Positions 11,896-54,560 of a DNA stretch of 64,000 nt are shown here, piece after piece (the stretch's first letter is position 1; every line of letters starts with the position of its first letter). The translations under genes were made by a program, and so were the position numbers. The notes below the pieces were generated by a model. That model was given only the letters and a program-made list of their open reading frames with translations. It ran no database searches and was not told where the DNA came from. The DNA lies in NCBI GenBank assembly GCA_016165875.1, contig JABBOT010000009.1, forward strand, positions 13,954,370 through 14,018,369. Reading direction: 5' to 3'. The stretch comes from Acanthopleura granulata (lineage: Eukaryota > Mollusca > Polyplacophora > Chitonida > Chitonidae).

Positions 11896-13313
11896 TCATT
11901 TTCAAGCGTCTTTCTCTCCTTCAAGAAAAATCGAAAAAATATTGAACACCACATTTACAACCAACTTTTGGTGCCCTTTTATCTCAACTTTAAGTCATTT
12001 TTATGTTTTCTCCGCCTTTAAACGACTTCAAACGGGTGGTGAAAAACGGTATCTTTGGGGATTGGCAAGTTACTGACGAATTTTGTGACATGCGTTAATT
12101 CAGTTAGTTTCTCGCCAGGATACAACATGCTTTGCTGGTAGCGATGATTTCCGGATGGTATCTTTTGTGTACTTTGGACCAGCACTTAGTCATCGTGCCA
12201 CATATTGTAAAAGATATATTCGTATACCATTCGTAAATAATCGAAAGACGAGTTTCCAAACAAAGTTTAACACAAACCACCAAAGAAATATGGACGTTTA
12301 TGAATGATGTAAAGATAAGCAGTCAACAGTTTTCAGTGATACAACAATGACACCGGAAATGCTTTTTTAGACGCCAAAATTATGATCAGTATATCCAAAC
12401 AGTGTGCCTTAATGATTTATAAGTTAGCGTTTATCAAAATATGTACCTCATACATAATACAAATATTTATTGCAACTGTGGTCTTATATCTAACGTGGCG
12501 ATTCGTACAGCTTCGTGATCCTAGGGCCAGGGCCGTTCGATATACTGCTACCAATGTAAGGACAATTAACGCTGTCAAACTTAAGGATATCTCTGCGTTG
12601 TAAATCGGGCATGACATGAAACCTTTGTCCTTTTTGTATAGACACAGTTATAGGAATAAAGATATACCGTTTGGACAGTTGATAGCTTCTTTTACGAGAA
12701 ATTGGATGTATTACTTTTACAGCCTTTGTTCTGCACGGATGCTTTAAAATATAGGGGGTAATACAGAACGCGGGGCAAATGAGGACGATACAGCTTGGCA
12801 AAGTTTGTTTTAATAAACTGTTCGTGTAGTTGTATTCATACGAGAATAGGCACACACCTGCCGAAATGGGAGTACAATTTATAGGCATCCAAATGCAAAT
12901 TTCAGACATGGTACAAACAAGAAATTCAGGCAAGTCAATGAACAACGACATATCCCATGACTGATAATCTTTGTGTGTTGTGTAACAGCAGAATTCGGTG
13001 CAATACGTTGGCACTGTGTTTCAATCTTTTACAAGAGCTTGATAGTTATTGTTGAAACTGAACGGGATGTTATTTGGATCTTTGTCCGCAGGAACAAATA
13101 TGTGTTCTGTCTGAAGGCCAAGCAAGTACCTTTTGAACGGTAGCTAGTGTCGTTCTTTGTGCACCGTAAGGAAAATTTTCCATTAACTTCACTTGCATTT
13201 CTCTATACCCTATACTTAGAGACCCTCCTCGGCAGAAACTAGGCGTAGAAACCGACATTCAAACACCAGCCGTCAACCAAAATAGGTGTTCCGAGTCAAT
13301 AATCGCAAGATTT

Positions 13314-13556
13314 ATTTATTTATTTGATTGGTGTTTTCTACCGTTTCACTTATACGATGGCGGCCAGCATTATGCTGGGAGCAAATCGGGCAGAGCCCGG
13401 GGGAAACCCACGACCATCCATAGGTTGATGGCAGACAATCCCACGAGCAAGTCACCATGAGCTGGCCTTAAACTCACAGTGACCGCATTGGTGGGAGGCT
13501 TCTGGGTCATTGCGCTGCGATAGCGCGCTAACCGACTGAGCCACGGATGCCCCCAA
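13314..13556 (-). mobile_element. tRNA-headed SINE copy
   Basis: Minus-strand copy with tail at left and head at right (GAGCCACGGATGCCCCC). The flanks AATCGCAAGATTT (13301-13313) and ATTCGCAAGATTT (13558-13570) are a 13-bp target-site duplication with one mismatch. Confidence 0.87.
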
Positions 13557-14700
13557 TATTCGCAAGATTTCCAAAACAACAAATAACAAAAAACACTAAA
13601 AAACTAAGAAAGTATATAAAATAACGAGTTCTGACGGGGTTGAATCAAATCAGATATCCAAATCTACGATTTGTACCATTCTACTACATATATGGTATCG
13701 TTAACCAAATATGTATCTCAGGTGCGCTTTTATTGCAACTGTTCGTATATCCAACGTGACGATCACACTCAACACGATGAACATACGGAATCTAGCCTCT
13801 GGTTAAGCGTAATTAGACACAATTATAAAGTATAGTTCCAGAGATACACTCCGTCGCATTTACCAACACGAAGGGCATACTCATTGTACAATTTAATAAA
13901 CTTCGAGTGAAGGCGTTTGATGGAATATCCTTGACACACTAGTTTCAGGATGTCCGAGGAAAAATATTATGGCCCTCTGCACATTGTGAAAGTCAAACTC
14001 CAGGAGAGACCATGAAATTCACTTGTTTTAGAAATCCGGTATAGCCGCGAATGAAAATCAAATATAGCGCGGCATCACTGGAATGCTATCGATACCAAAC
14101 GTGACGCTATGGTCGTGTTGAACGAAAATGACAGTATTTGGATGGACGTGTAAAATATAAAAAAACAACAGCAAGGAGAGTACAACTCCAGATCACCAAC
14201 GGGAGTGTGATAGTGGGCAGATGATCACACGTAAATGCTGAAATCCGGCCTCCTGTCAATTTTCCTTAATTAGGAAGATTTATTCCACACGTATTTGACA
14301 GCCTGAAAGGTGATTTAGATACATCGTTTAGTACATGTATATATCCATTATTCTAAATGTTCATTTCAATATTCTACATAGTATCAAATTTCATGTGCCC
14401 CTAGAACCATGTATAAGACATTGGGTGAAAAATTGCAACTACAGCTAAAGTACAGCTTACTATCGGTTCGGAAATACTCAAATGGAGAGTTGTCATCACC
14501 GTTCATAAACAGTAAAAGAGAAACAATTCAAAGGAACTAGGCGCCGGGAACGCTTAGTCCTCCTCCTCTATGGAGGCAAAACTGGCTACTGCATGGTGGT
14601 AAAACCAGAGCGGAGACGACTGTGTATTTAACTGCTTATGTAAGTGCTTATGAATAATTGGAACTTACACGTCTACTAGCACCATGGCTTGATCCTATTT

Positions 14701-14961
14701 ATGTATTTATTTATTTGATTGGTGTTTTACGCCGTACTCAAGAATATGTCACTTATACGTCGACGGCCAGCATTATGGTGGAAGGAAACCGGGCTGAGCC
14801 CAGGAAAACCCACCCAAGGTTCCTGGCAGACCTTGTCAAGTACGGCCGAAGAGGAAGCCAGCATGAGCTGGACTTGAACTCACACCGACAACCCTAGTGG
14901 GAGTCTTCTGGGCCATTACGTTGCTCTTGCGCGCTAACCAACTGAACCACGGAGGCCTCCG
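14701..14961 (-). mobile_element. tRNA-headed SINE copy
   Basis: Full-length minus-strand copy, from the (AAAT)n tail and GATTGGTGTTTTACGCCGTA to the head CTGAACCACGGAGGCCTCC. The target-site duplication is not clear. Confidence 0.85.
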
Positions 14962-15048
14962 CTTAACCATATTTAGATGTATCGCAATCGAAATGATAAG
15001 AAAACAATATCGACGTCAGAACATATATGTATATATCTGAACTAATAA

Positions 15049-15088
<40 letters not shown>

Positions 15089-15876
15089 GTTCACGAATTC
15101 AGTTTAAACATCGTTGAGTTTTAATGTCCTTCACATGGAAAAGAGGCTGTAGAAGCTGTATAGTACATTGCTTAGTAATGGGACTAAGATCAACGGTTGT
15201 CACTGGAATGTATATAGCTTTTATTCAACGAGGATATTTGGATTTAATGACAGGTATATTAAATGAATGTTTAAATAGTTATCCCAAGTTCCTTTTTAAT
15301 TTGTACAACCCTGATTACGGATTAACTGGTTATCAGGGACAGACTCGTTACCATGAACGGAGTAATCCTCTATGAAAACAGAAATGCAATCCTTCATAAA
15401 ACAGAAATGCAATCCGTAATTCCTTCATAAAACGGTTTTAACAGAAGATTTTTGCTCGAGGTCGTGCTTTGATTACAAATGTCCATGGAATAATCATGTC
15501 GATAAAATAAACAGACACGGTCCCTAGTTTCGGCTTAAGCCGGACTTTTCAACTTTTATTTTCAGCTTCTGGAGTTTGCTCTGCAATGTGTTCTCTAGTG
15601 CATACAATATCTACATGGTTTATGGTGAGGACAAGTTTAAAACATCACTAACCTTAGTCGTCCACCTTTGGACAGCAACATTCGACTAATTATTTCAGAT
15701 AATATTAGTATTTTAGTGAACTGAGTAAAAGTGGCTTCGGCCATATTGGCCTATACATATACATGCTGCAGTCTCCATTTCACTTGTATACAGGCCAAAT
15801 GGGTTTAGCTATCGGTCATCAGAGGGGTAATGCATGTTCGCTGTAAAGTCTACCGGTCAACTACCTTCTATTTTTG

Positions 15877-15990
15877 TAGAGGGCTGGTTGGTCGAGTGGC
15901 CTAGATGGTTGACATGTATTGCTGGCGATTTGGTGCCTGACTCTGAGGTCCTTGGTTCGAAACCGGGATAGGTCTCAACCAATTTCAGCA
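15877..15990 (+). repeat. tRNA-like relic of a different family
   Basis: A-box-like TGGTCGAGTGG (15889-15899) and a perfect B-box GGTTCGAAACC (15954-15964) lie 54 bp apart, as in a Leu/Ser-type tRNA. The T arm can pair, but the 3' flank (ATAGGTC) does not pair with the 5' end, so there is no acceptor stem. Probably a tRNA pseudogene or SINE head. It differs from the common SINE of this window. Confidence 0.5.
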
Positions 15991-16845
15991 CTAGAACCTG
16001 TGCTATATATTAAGAAAGTGTAATCTGTAATAACGATAATACTGTTTAGCTATCGAGTTTGAACGTGGCTGCTTTATCGGGTGACGGGTAAAACATTTAT
16101 TTTTATCTTTTTTTTTTTTAGATTTAATCCAATTACTCTGTGAATCGTAGTGTGATACTTTTAGATCGTTTCAGGCAAAGGGTGTTCATAACAGATCATA
16201 AACATAACGGTAATCAAAATGAAACATCCTCAGTTCCCAAGGAAAGTCTGTATACTGCCACCTCCATCCGTGATACACTTTTGGACCACATGCATACATC
16301 AGTGCGAACAGACACATGTCTGATAAACGGTTTGTATAAATGACGCAATGCGTAGGAATGAAATCGGTCCAACGACGTAAAATATAGCGAACTGATTTAT
16401 AAAGAGATGGGTCCAAACTTGCTATGCTGACGTCAACACACGCATACGGTCAAACACGGGTATACTTGGCAGAAAGATAGAATAATCAATGACAATCCTT
16501 GTTACGGGCATACAGCGCGGGTGCAAGGCCGAGCGAAGGGGCAAACCCAAAGGCTGTATGGGTTCTGGACACTGCGTCATTGTGACCATATCAATCCGCG
16601 GGAGGCATTGATTTTTGTATCAAGAGTCCCGAGCACGCGATTTAGCCGTAATCTCCGCAGGAACCAGAAACGGAGAGCTTTTCTCGTTCCGTATAAACGC
16701 AGAGTATCCGCATATGACTGGAATCTCTGTTTACATGCATGTCCATACTCATTAGGTGAGTGGCCTTGTACAGTTTATATACAGCTGTACACGTAGCATG
16801 TAAGGTATTGATAATATACCATGCGTACATTCATTGTTGGGGGGA

Positions 16846-17097
16846 GAGGCATCCGTGGCTCAGTTTGGTAACGCGTTAGCGCAGCGGAATGACCTAGAAG
16901 CCTCCCAATAATGTGGTCGGTGTGAGTTCAAATCCAGCTCATGCCTGCTTCCCCTCCGACCGTACGTGGGAAGGTCCACCACTAACCTGCGGATGGTCGT
17001 GGGTTTCCCGAGGCTCAGCCCAGTTTCCTTCAATCGTAATGTTGGGAGCCGTCGTATAAGTGAAATATAAAAGTGAAAACACCGATTAAGTAAATAA
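16846..17097 (+). mobile_element. tRNA-headed SINE copy
   Basis: Full-length + copy (GCATCCGTGGCTCAGTTTGG to TAAGTAAATAA). Flanking ATTCATTGTT (16829-16838 and 17098-17107) is a perfect 10-bp target-site duplication. Confidence 0.87.
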
Positions 17098-17103
17098 ATT
17101 CAT

Positions 17104-17380
17104 TGTTTTGTGCTGCTGTCTGGCTTGGCACTCAGCATTGAGAGATTAGAGCAAGGAAATAGAACTGGTCGACCGGCTGTTAATATAATGTGAGTGGGGT
17201 GTCATGTCGGGGCTTCGGCGTGCCAGTGGCGACAGCACTTTTGCGGCATGAACTGGCACTGCCAAAAGAAGACACAGTATATATATACTTTCTAAGAACT
17301 CCTCGTCTTCATATATCTGAAAGATTGCTGCGCACGACGTCAACCTTTTGAAGCATACTACATCCATTATTTTATATTTA
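17104..17380 (+). repeat. dispersed repeat shared with clathrin intron 15
   Basis: The block CAGCATTGAGAGATTAGAGC and the following 60 bp (ending ATAATGTGAGTGGGGTG) closely match 39563-39632 in clathrin intron 15. The right part (TATCTGAAAGATTGCTG and CGACGTCAACC) resembles the tail of another retroposon. The element boundaries are not known. Confidence 0.5.
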
Positions 17381-17518
17381 GTATGCATATCATTATCTTA
17401 ATCTCTGATGAAACCTTTCTTGTCGTTTAAAGAAAGCATGCGGTTCTGATCTATATACCCTTTATACCTTACTGTAAATAACTCAGCCTTTTAATGGGCT
17501 TTTGTTGTGCAAAATGCA

Positions 17519-17762
17519 AAAGGGGTCATCCGTGGCTCACTTGGTCAGCGCACTAGAGCAGCGCAATGACCCAGAAGCCTCCCATTAATGATGTCGCTGT
17601 GAGTCCCTCTCCGCCCATACGTGGGAAGCTCTGCCAGCAACCTGCGGATGGTCGACTCGGAGGACTTCCCCCAACCTCTGCCCGGTTTCCTGCCACCATA
17701 ATGTTGACCGTCGTCGTATAAGTGAAATATTCTTAAAATACCAATCAAATAAATAACTAAAT
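17519..17762 (+). mobile_element. tRNA-headed SINE copy
   Basis: + copy with a short internal deletion after GTCGCTGTGAGTCC. Flanking AAAATGCA (17511-17518 and 17763-17770) is a perfect 8-bp target-site duplication. Confidence 0.85.
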
Positions 17763-18547
17763 AAAATGCATGAACTTTAAAGCCAAATAATCTATGACCG
17801 GGTAGACATCCTTTCTTCAATTTGGGCATAAAATCAAAGTTATAATGAAAACCATAGATACCATCATCATACCACCTACGAATTACAATACAGAGTTAAA
17901 TTAGATTGGAAGCCCAAAATCTTGCAGGTTGTATGGGATCTAGGCCTAAGTATAACACAGTTGATCTCTCAGTACTCTGTTGTTGCGCTCTATACCTGTA
18001 GTGACAATTTCAGCGACACAAAAAGCCTACACATACACCTCTATGGCTTTGTCAAGGCGTTCATACATACACTGGTATAATGTAAAGGAGTACATGAATC
18101 TATAATATATATGCATATCATAACAGATCCAATACATAGCCTTCGGATATCTGCATTAAGACGTTCCTTATTTTTGACAAAAGATTTTACTATATGAAAA
18201 CATTATACACACACTATAAGTATATACCCTTTGCAATGTATTATAATCAAAGAAGTGTGTGCATTTTATACAGATACGTGCAGTTACACGCTTATACAAA
18301 AGACTATTTTACATGGTGATATACAAATAATGCTTTTTGTCTGTCTCTTTCTATATAGATGCATGGGATACAATCAAGCTGTATAGCTGTTTGTGAATTT
18401 TTAGTTCTAACCCGACAAGTTAGCAGCACTAGAAAGCTTTTACTTGAACGACACAGGTTATACTCTCCTTTTAATTGTGAAAGATCAGTTAGAAACTTTT
18501 AATTGGTGAGAACTGTAAAAAAAAAACCGGGGAGCACACTCTAATGA

Positions 18548-18710
18548 CATTTATTTATTTAAGGAATTATTTTCATACTTGCTGTTTAAGATCATACCCA
18601 AGAATCTTTCACTTACACGACGGTGGTCAGCTCTAGGAGCGGAGGGAACCGGATTCCCCCTCATAAACCAGCGACCTTTGGCAAGATACCGATGAGCTGC
18701 CCCACAGGTG
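18548..18710 (-). mobile_element. degenerate SINE copy
   Basis: Eroded minus-strand remnant: ATTTATTTATTT, a broken tail, then AAGAATCTTTCACTTACACGA and a recognisable but damaged centre. The head is missing. Confidence 0.5.
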
Positions 18711-20335
18711 ACGTATAGACGTGCACGTTGGTGGAAGAGTAATGGCCTTCAACGAACGTTAGACTGCGCAAATAATGACACAAGCGTGGTACAGATCAGT
18801 TATTGTCACCAAAACCCACATATTCCTTATTCAAGGCTTGGTTTGAACTGACAATGTGAGATATATTCACGCATGGGTATGGATGTTGTTTAAAGAAAGA
18901 GACATTAGGACAAAAAAACATTTTGACAAAAACGAGGTCACGAAAACCTGGATTAAAGCGCGGAAATAAATATTTCAGATATGTGCTAAGCCTTTATGGA
19001 GGCATTACCGGAGTCATATGTAGACGGCCATGCCTCAGTTGATGTCTTAATTTTGACCAATCAACTGCCCCAATTTTGAATCTGGGAATAGTATATAGTT
19101 GGAGTTGGCTGTTTCCTGTCTTGAGTGCTTACCTGGGCCCATATCTATTTTGTTTATTTGGAGCCTTAGAGAGCTTGGGCCCGTCGGTGATAACCCGTTA
19201 CCACAGCATAGAGATATTGCTCATTAACATCAACGTAATAAGACGAGGAAGATGTTTTATTGGCAGTGTGTTTTGGAATATTTATTTGGAGAATATTATA
19301 TTTATACCTGGAAAGTATACATAGGAAGCAGATATATATATATATCTGCATATATATATATATATATATATATACATGCGTAATCTTGGGGATAGCAATT
19401 CCTAATTAATTGAAAAACGTCTACAAAAGATCTCGATTCGATTCACGCTGGTCCGTGCTTCCTTAGTTTTTCTCCCCAAACTACAGTGTATATATTTACA
19501 CCATTATTTTGTTTCCATGCATTATGAATAATATTATATTCACCTGTAAACATAGGCCCCTATAGCACAAGTCAGTCCGAGAACCTGCAGATATATGTTT
19601 AGATATGACACATGTCATATATACGTGCGCTTTAATACATACGTCATACACAGTTTGACAGCATGCCTACAGAGGTGAGGGGCGCTGAGAAAATGAACAT
19701 ACTCGCAAAAACACAGAGAGCCAACAATTAACTGAAAAAATAAAAAGACACGTGAGGCGCGGGGGGAGGGGGGAGGAAGTACGCGAAGGGAAAATAAACT
19801 CAAATGTAAATGTCACCCTAATCAGAAGCTCAGAACATGGTACTGGCCTATACTTTACCATAAACACTTCCAGTTTGGTGCCATGCTTGTCACTGCTGAA
19901 CATTAGACGTCTCTTTCATCGACATGTGCATATAACAAAACACCGACAAGGACTGTTCCCAAGGAGATGAGATCGAAAGTTTGAAAGTACATGCAGTTGG
20001 AATACAACGAATTACAAATAGCATGTTTTTTTTTCTTCCTCTTTACTTTTTCACATAGGCCTATACATGGATATTCGTAAGCTTTAGCAACCATACTGAA
20101 CGTATAATATCCATCCCGAGACAAGTGAGTAATACCTTAAACCAGTTCCTCACAGTTTTATATGCCGTTTTAATTATTGTTTATATACAGTTAATGTGAT
20201 TTCAACATTAGCAAAATTACACTTATGAGTTTATGCTTGAATATTTTGCACGGAGCTGCGTGAATGTAACTAACTTAATCTTTTTTCATTGTACATTATT
20301 TCACATAACATTGTCTGATTTATATCTAATTGTAT

Positions 20336-20410
20336 GATTGAGTCCTCGAACCCACGCCCTAGCTCAAGCTTCACCCAACCATCGTTTTGACCGTCTGAGC
20401 TAGTTAAGGC
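20336..20410 (-). repeat. tRNA-like relic, minus strand
   Basis: On the minus strand, TAGCTCAGACGG (A-box-like, 20402-20391) and GGTTCGAGG (B-box-like, 20352-20344) lie at tRNA spacing. The acceptor stem is not convincing, so this is read as a tRNA-derived SINE head or pseudogene. Confidence 0.4.
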
Positions 20411-21379
20411 TTATTGATAAATGAGACAGCATACATGAGAATACATCTATATTCAAAAGATAAAATGTTAAGACCATGTTCTAAAGTACAAAAAAAAGAG
20501 TAAATAAATAAATGAATTAATAACTTCCACCTTGGTACTTCGGAATATGGCTGGAATAGGCCTTATTGAGGCACATCGGCCAATGAAATTGCTTTTAAAA
20601 AGTGTGCGACTGCCTTGATAATGAAAGAGAGTATAACTTCTATCTGTATATCGATATACGGGGTAGGAAAATCAAATTTGACGCAGACCTGTGTCAATAT
20701 ATAGGATAAAATGTCAATATCTGGTATAAATTATTTAGGATAAAAAAAAAACCGGAATTATATAGGCCTACTTTATATCCGTGAGCTATATACTATATCT
20801 AATTTTAATTAATACTATTATTAATTTTATCAAAGTTTATTTGACCTGTTCTGCATGGTTCATTGGTTGTTTTCTACGCTATATGTGTTAGGCCTGCTTT
20901 GATTACTTGAGATACATGCAGGCTACATCTGTATAGACTAGATCCCATTTAGCTTAGGTTTCTGGGAGGTTTTGTTAAGATGTTCTTTCCAGAGAACGTT
21001 TGAACAAATAGTTCTTTGAGCAGTGCGAAAAGACAAATAAATTATAGATTGGCCTCCAGGGTAACCTACGTAGGCCTTTATAGGAACACTGAAGAGGTAT
21101 GCATGGTCGATATAAATTTCATGAAGTGGCCCGAACAATGTCACCAGGATATTAATTATGGTTTATTTTGACTTTAAATACTGGCCCTGCCTCTGTAGTT
21201 ATGGCTTACAAATGCTAAACTTACGGGTGTAGGTTAATGCAAACAAGGCTAATTAATTAGCGATGTGTGTCCTTATTCGACCAAACGTTTTAACCCACCT
21301 AGCTGTGCCATCGTCGAACCGTTCACGCCTGTCTCAAATAGCTCAGTCCTCTTTTCACCTGGTTGTTATTTCAGTGGCG

Positions 21380-22092
21380 TGACGTCACAGCTGTGACTAA
21401 CAGTCGACACGTGTTCCCCTCACTGAAGACCGGCATGCTGACCCGGGCATGTCACCTGTGAAGCGAAACCACTGCTGGTCACTGACAGGTGATCCTCGAT
21501 ATTACAACTTAAGTTTGTCTCATTCGTACGTGAAAATTAAAATAAATCCACTACAATAGATTTTGCATTATATAGGTCATGGTTCCATTTGCAGTATTTC
21601 AAATTTTGAGCCATGAGTAAATGAAACATTTTAATCTGCATATTATCAAAAAGAGAAGGTGGGTAAATGTCAAGACTGACAAGCACTCCGCATGACGTCC
21701 TCCGTGATTTCCAGCCGGCATCCCCAATCTTTGTACTCCCCTTGCGGAGGGATTTGACACTTCGGAAAACGTAGTTCCTTGTCAATTCCAGCTATTCCTA
21801 CTATGCGGCTTATACGGAAACAATGGGCACCGGATTGGTGCTATAATTCACAATAAATTTGTTTAATTTGAAAATATGTCATTCATTAGAACAGGAACAA
21901 TTATTTCCAATTTTAATGTTTCGGCGTATTTAGTGACGAACTATTTTTTTATTCATCAACCCGGTGGCAGCCATATTGTGTATTTCGGGAGGTTTGGTCT
22001 GAGGAACTAAGCCACCGGTCAACCGGCAAGATAAACGAGTTGGCCACATACGGTCATAAGCAAGGTTCTTTGAAAGGCAAGAGGACATCATC
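21380..22092 (+). promoter_or_regulatory. upstream region of the clathrin heavy chain gene
   Basis: Contains a perfect CRE palindrome TGACGTCA (21380-21387), a CACGTG E-box (21408-21413), and near the start codon a GCAGCCATATTG (YY1-like) stretch at about 21967. No TATA box is obvious, in keeping with a housekeeping promoter. The transcription start and any 5' UTR intron cannot be placed from sequence alone. Confidence 0.35.
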
Positions 22093-52839
<30,747 letters not shown>

Positions 52840-54560
52840 CAACCTCATTCCTCTAGGGACTTACCCACCTGTGAGCAGGGGAGACAGGAGGAAGAAGGGG
52901 AGAGAACTCACTACAGTGACCCGTTTCGCACAGGGACATTTTTGATAGAAGCCTGGACAAAGGCCTAGTATGATGTATAGGTTAACAACTTCCCCTAGCC
53001 TACTACTTCACTATGTACATGTAGGTGTCTGTCTGTGTACGATAGAGCAGGAACACTAGATGGACTGGTATGGATTCGATACCAAGTCATCGAGGCACTT
53101 TTATGTGTGTTTGTGTCTCCGTGTTAACGAGGAAGTTCATAGCGTCGATATGATACTGTAACGTCAGTTCCGTCAGGGAGAATTTTGTGTACATTTGAAA
53201 GAGTTGTATAGCAATTACCGGCCTCTCGATTGTACCCTGACGTGTATAGAGAATTATAATGATTTAGAGAGAGACTGGCGTGTATAGGGTCAAGTGTGAC
53301 ATCGTTAACCCCTCCACTGACCAGATCCTTAACCCTGCACCATATTGTTGGAAGGGGGCTCTGTTAAGGTGCTGACAGGGGTGGGGACGCTTGCTCATTG
53401 TTGTTATGCTTTGTTAAGGTACAGATTTCAATACTGGCTATATGGTGGACCAATTTGTAGTAGCTTGAGCTTTGTGAGGCTTGGCAAACATTTGTTCAGA
53501 TGCTCGGAATATTAAGGGGAGGTAACTGTGATGGGTGCAGCGGAGAAATGGCATAGGAACACTCCTGCCGTGCAGACCGGAATCATGGGTGGGTAGAAAT
53601 TTCATTGACAGTAGACTATTATTTATTTGGTTACCCGTTTTTCTTGTACATACCAGTGCCGTTGGCATTCGTGTATTGCTTATTGCTGAGGAATCCCCTA
53701 GCAAGCTGTTTGTCGCAGGCAGAGAGACTGGAGACAAACAGTTTACAAGTGCTTAGTGTTTCCTTATCCCTGCCCTCACACCTGCCGCCTACTTTGTGCT
53801 CAGAGTTATCCTCCTTACGTTTTTCTGCTTCACTGCATACCTGTAACCTGTAAGCAAATAGGTTGATTACATCTGCTTCGTTTCCAATTTTTAAATTGTC
53901 ATCATGTAAATTACTTGAAGTTTTGAAAGTTGAAATTCTATTTGAGTATTATTAAGCCTTCTAAAATATGTCATATCCATCAGTACTCGCATGGCAGACT
54001 GGAACATTAAAGACTGGATCCAGATTAAGAGAATAACTAATAAGAGACAATGTATCCTTTTCCTAACATCATCTGTAGCTTAGCTCTACTCTTCAGGAAG
54101 CACGGGAGCTCACCAGACCATGTGTGAACAGCCCAGCTTTCATTCGATTTACAGCGACTCTGGCTTCACCCATAACATTTCGCCCCAGTCGTTTAGGGGG
54201 GTCCTCCTTAAAAAAAAAATCACAGCCAGAGAGGTGTAGTCTAGAATCAAAATAGTTCCATCCCTGGGTGGTAAATTAAGTCATTAATATTTGAAAAGGA
54301 TGGAATCAAGATGTGTTTTTTTTTTTTTGTTTTTTTTTTTTTTACGGATGACCCCTGGCACTGCATTAAGTCGAGGTAACTGCCGTTATAAATAGGTATA
54401 TACGTATTATAAATATACATACATATATATATATAGTGTTTTATCTTCTGTTCGGTGTAGCTATAAACTCTATGTCCATCAATAGATAGTAATGAACAAA
54501 TGTGTACACTGCAATCTGTAACATGTTTACACCTATAATAAACACGCTGACAGAATCAGA
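52840..54560 (+). other. CLTC 3' UTR
   Basis: About 1.7 kb from the stop to a strong AATAAA (54537-54542), followed by a G/T-rich stretch (GTGGGAGTGTTTGTGGTGG) typical of a cleavage downstream element. It contains T-rich runs at about 54318-54343 and a TA microsatellite at about 54420. An earlier ATTAAA at about 54006 could give a shorter form. Confidence 0.75.
54537..54542 (+). terminator. CLTC polyadenylation signal
   Basis: Canonical AATAAA with a G/T-rich element 60-80 nt further on; cleavage expected about 15-25 nt downstream. Confidence 0.75.

Larger units (their letters stand above)
7661..22092. other. intergenic region, about 14 kb
   Basis: No coding region with recognisable similarity was found on either strand. 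It contains SINE copies (about 10.31-10.43, 13.31-13.56, 14.70-14.96, 16.85-17.10, 17.52-17.76 and 18.55-18.71 kb), two other tRNA-like relics, TA microsatellites (about 15055-15087 and 19333-19375), a 25-bp tandem repeat (8001-8085), an inverted repeat (11.57/11.87 kb) and the candidate regulatory clusters listed separately. The stretch 12395-12530 weakly resembles 13680-13790, which suggests an old dispersed repeat. Confidence 0.55.

Noticed and set aside
12490..13014. 174-codon open frame on the minus strand
   Set aside because: Longer than most chance frames here, but no family similarity, no convincing promoter or splice context, and part of the region weakly resembles 13.7 kb DNA. Kept as unexplained rather than called a gene.
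15055..15087. Long alternating TA tract as a possible regulatory element
   Set aside because: A plain TA microsatellite; the same kind of tract occurs at 19333-19375 and elsewhere.
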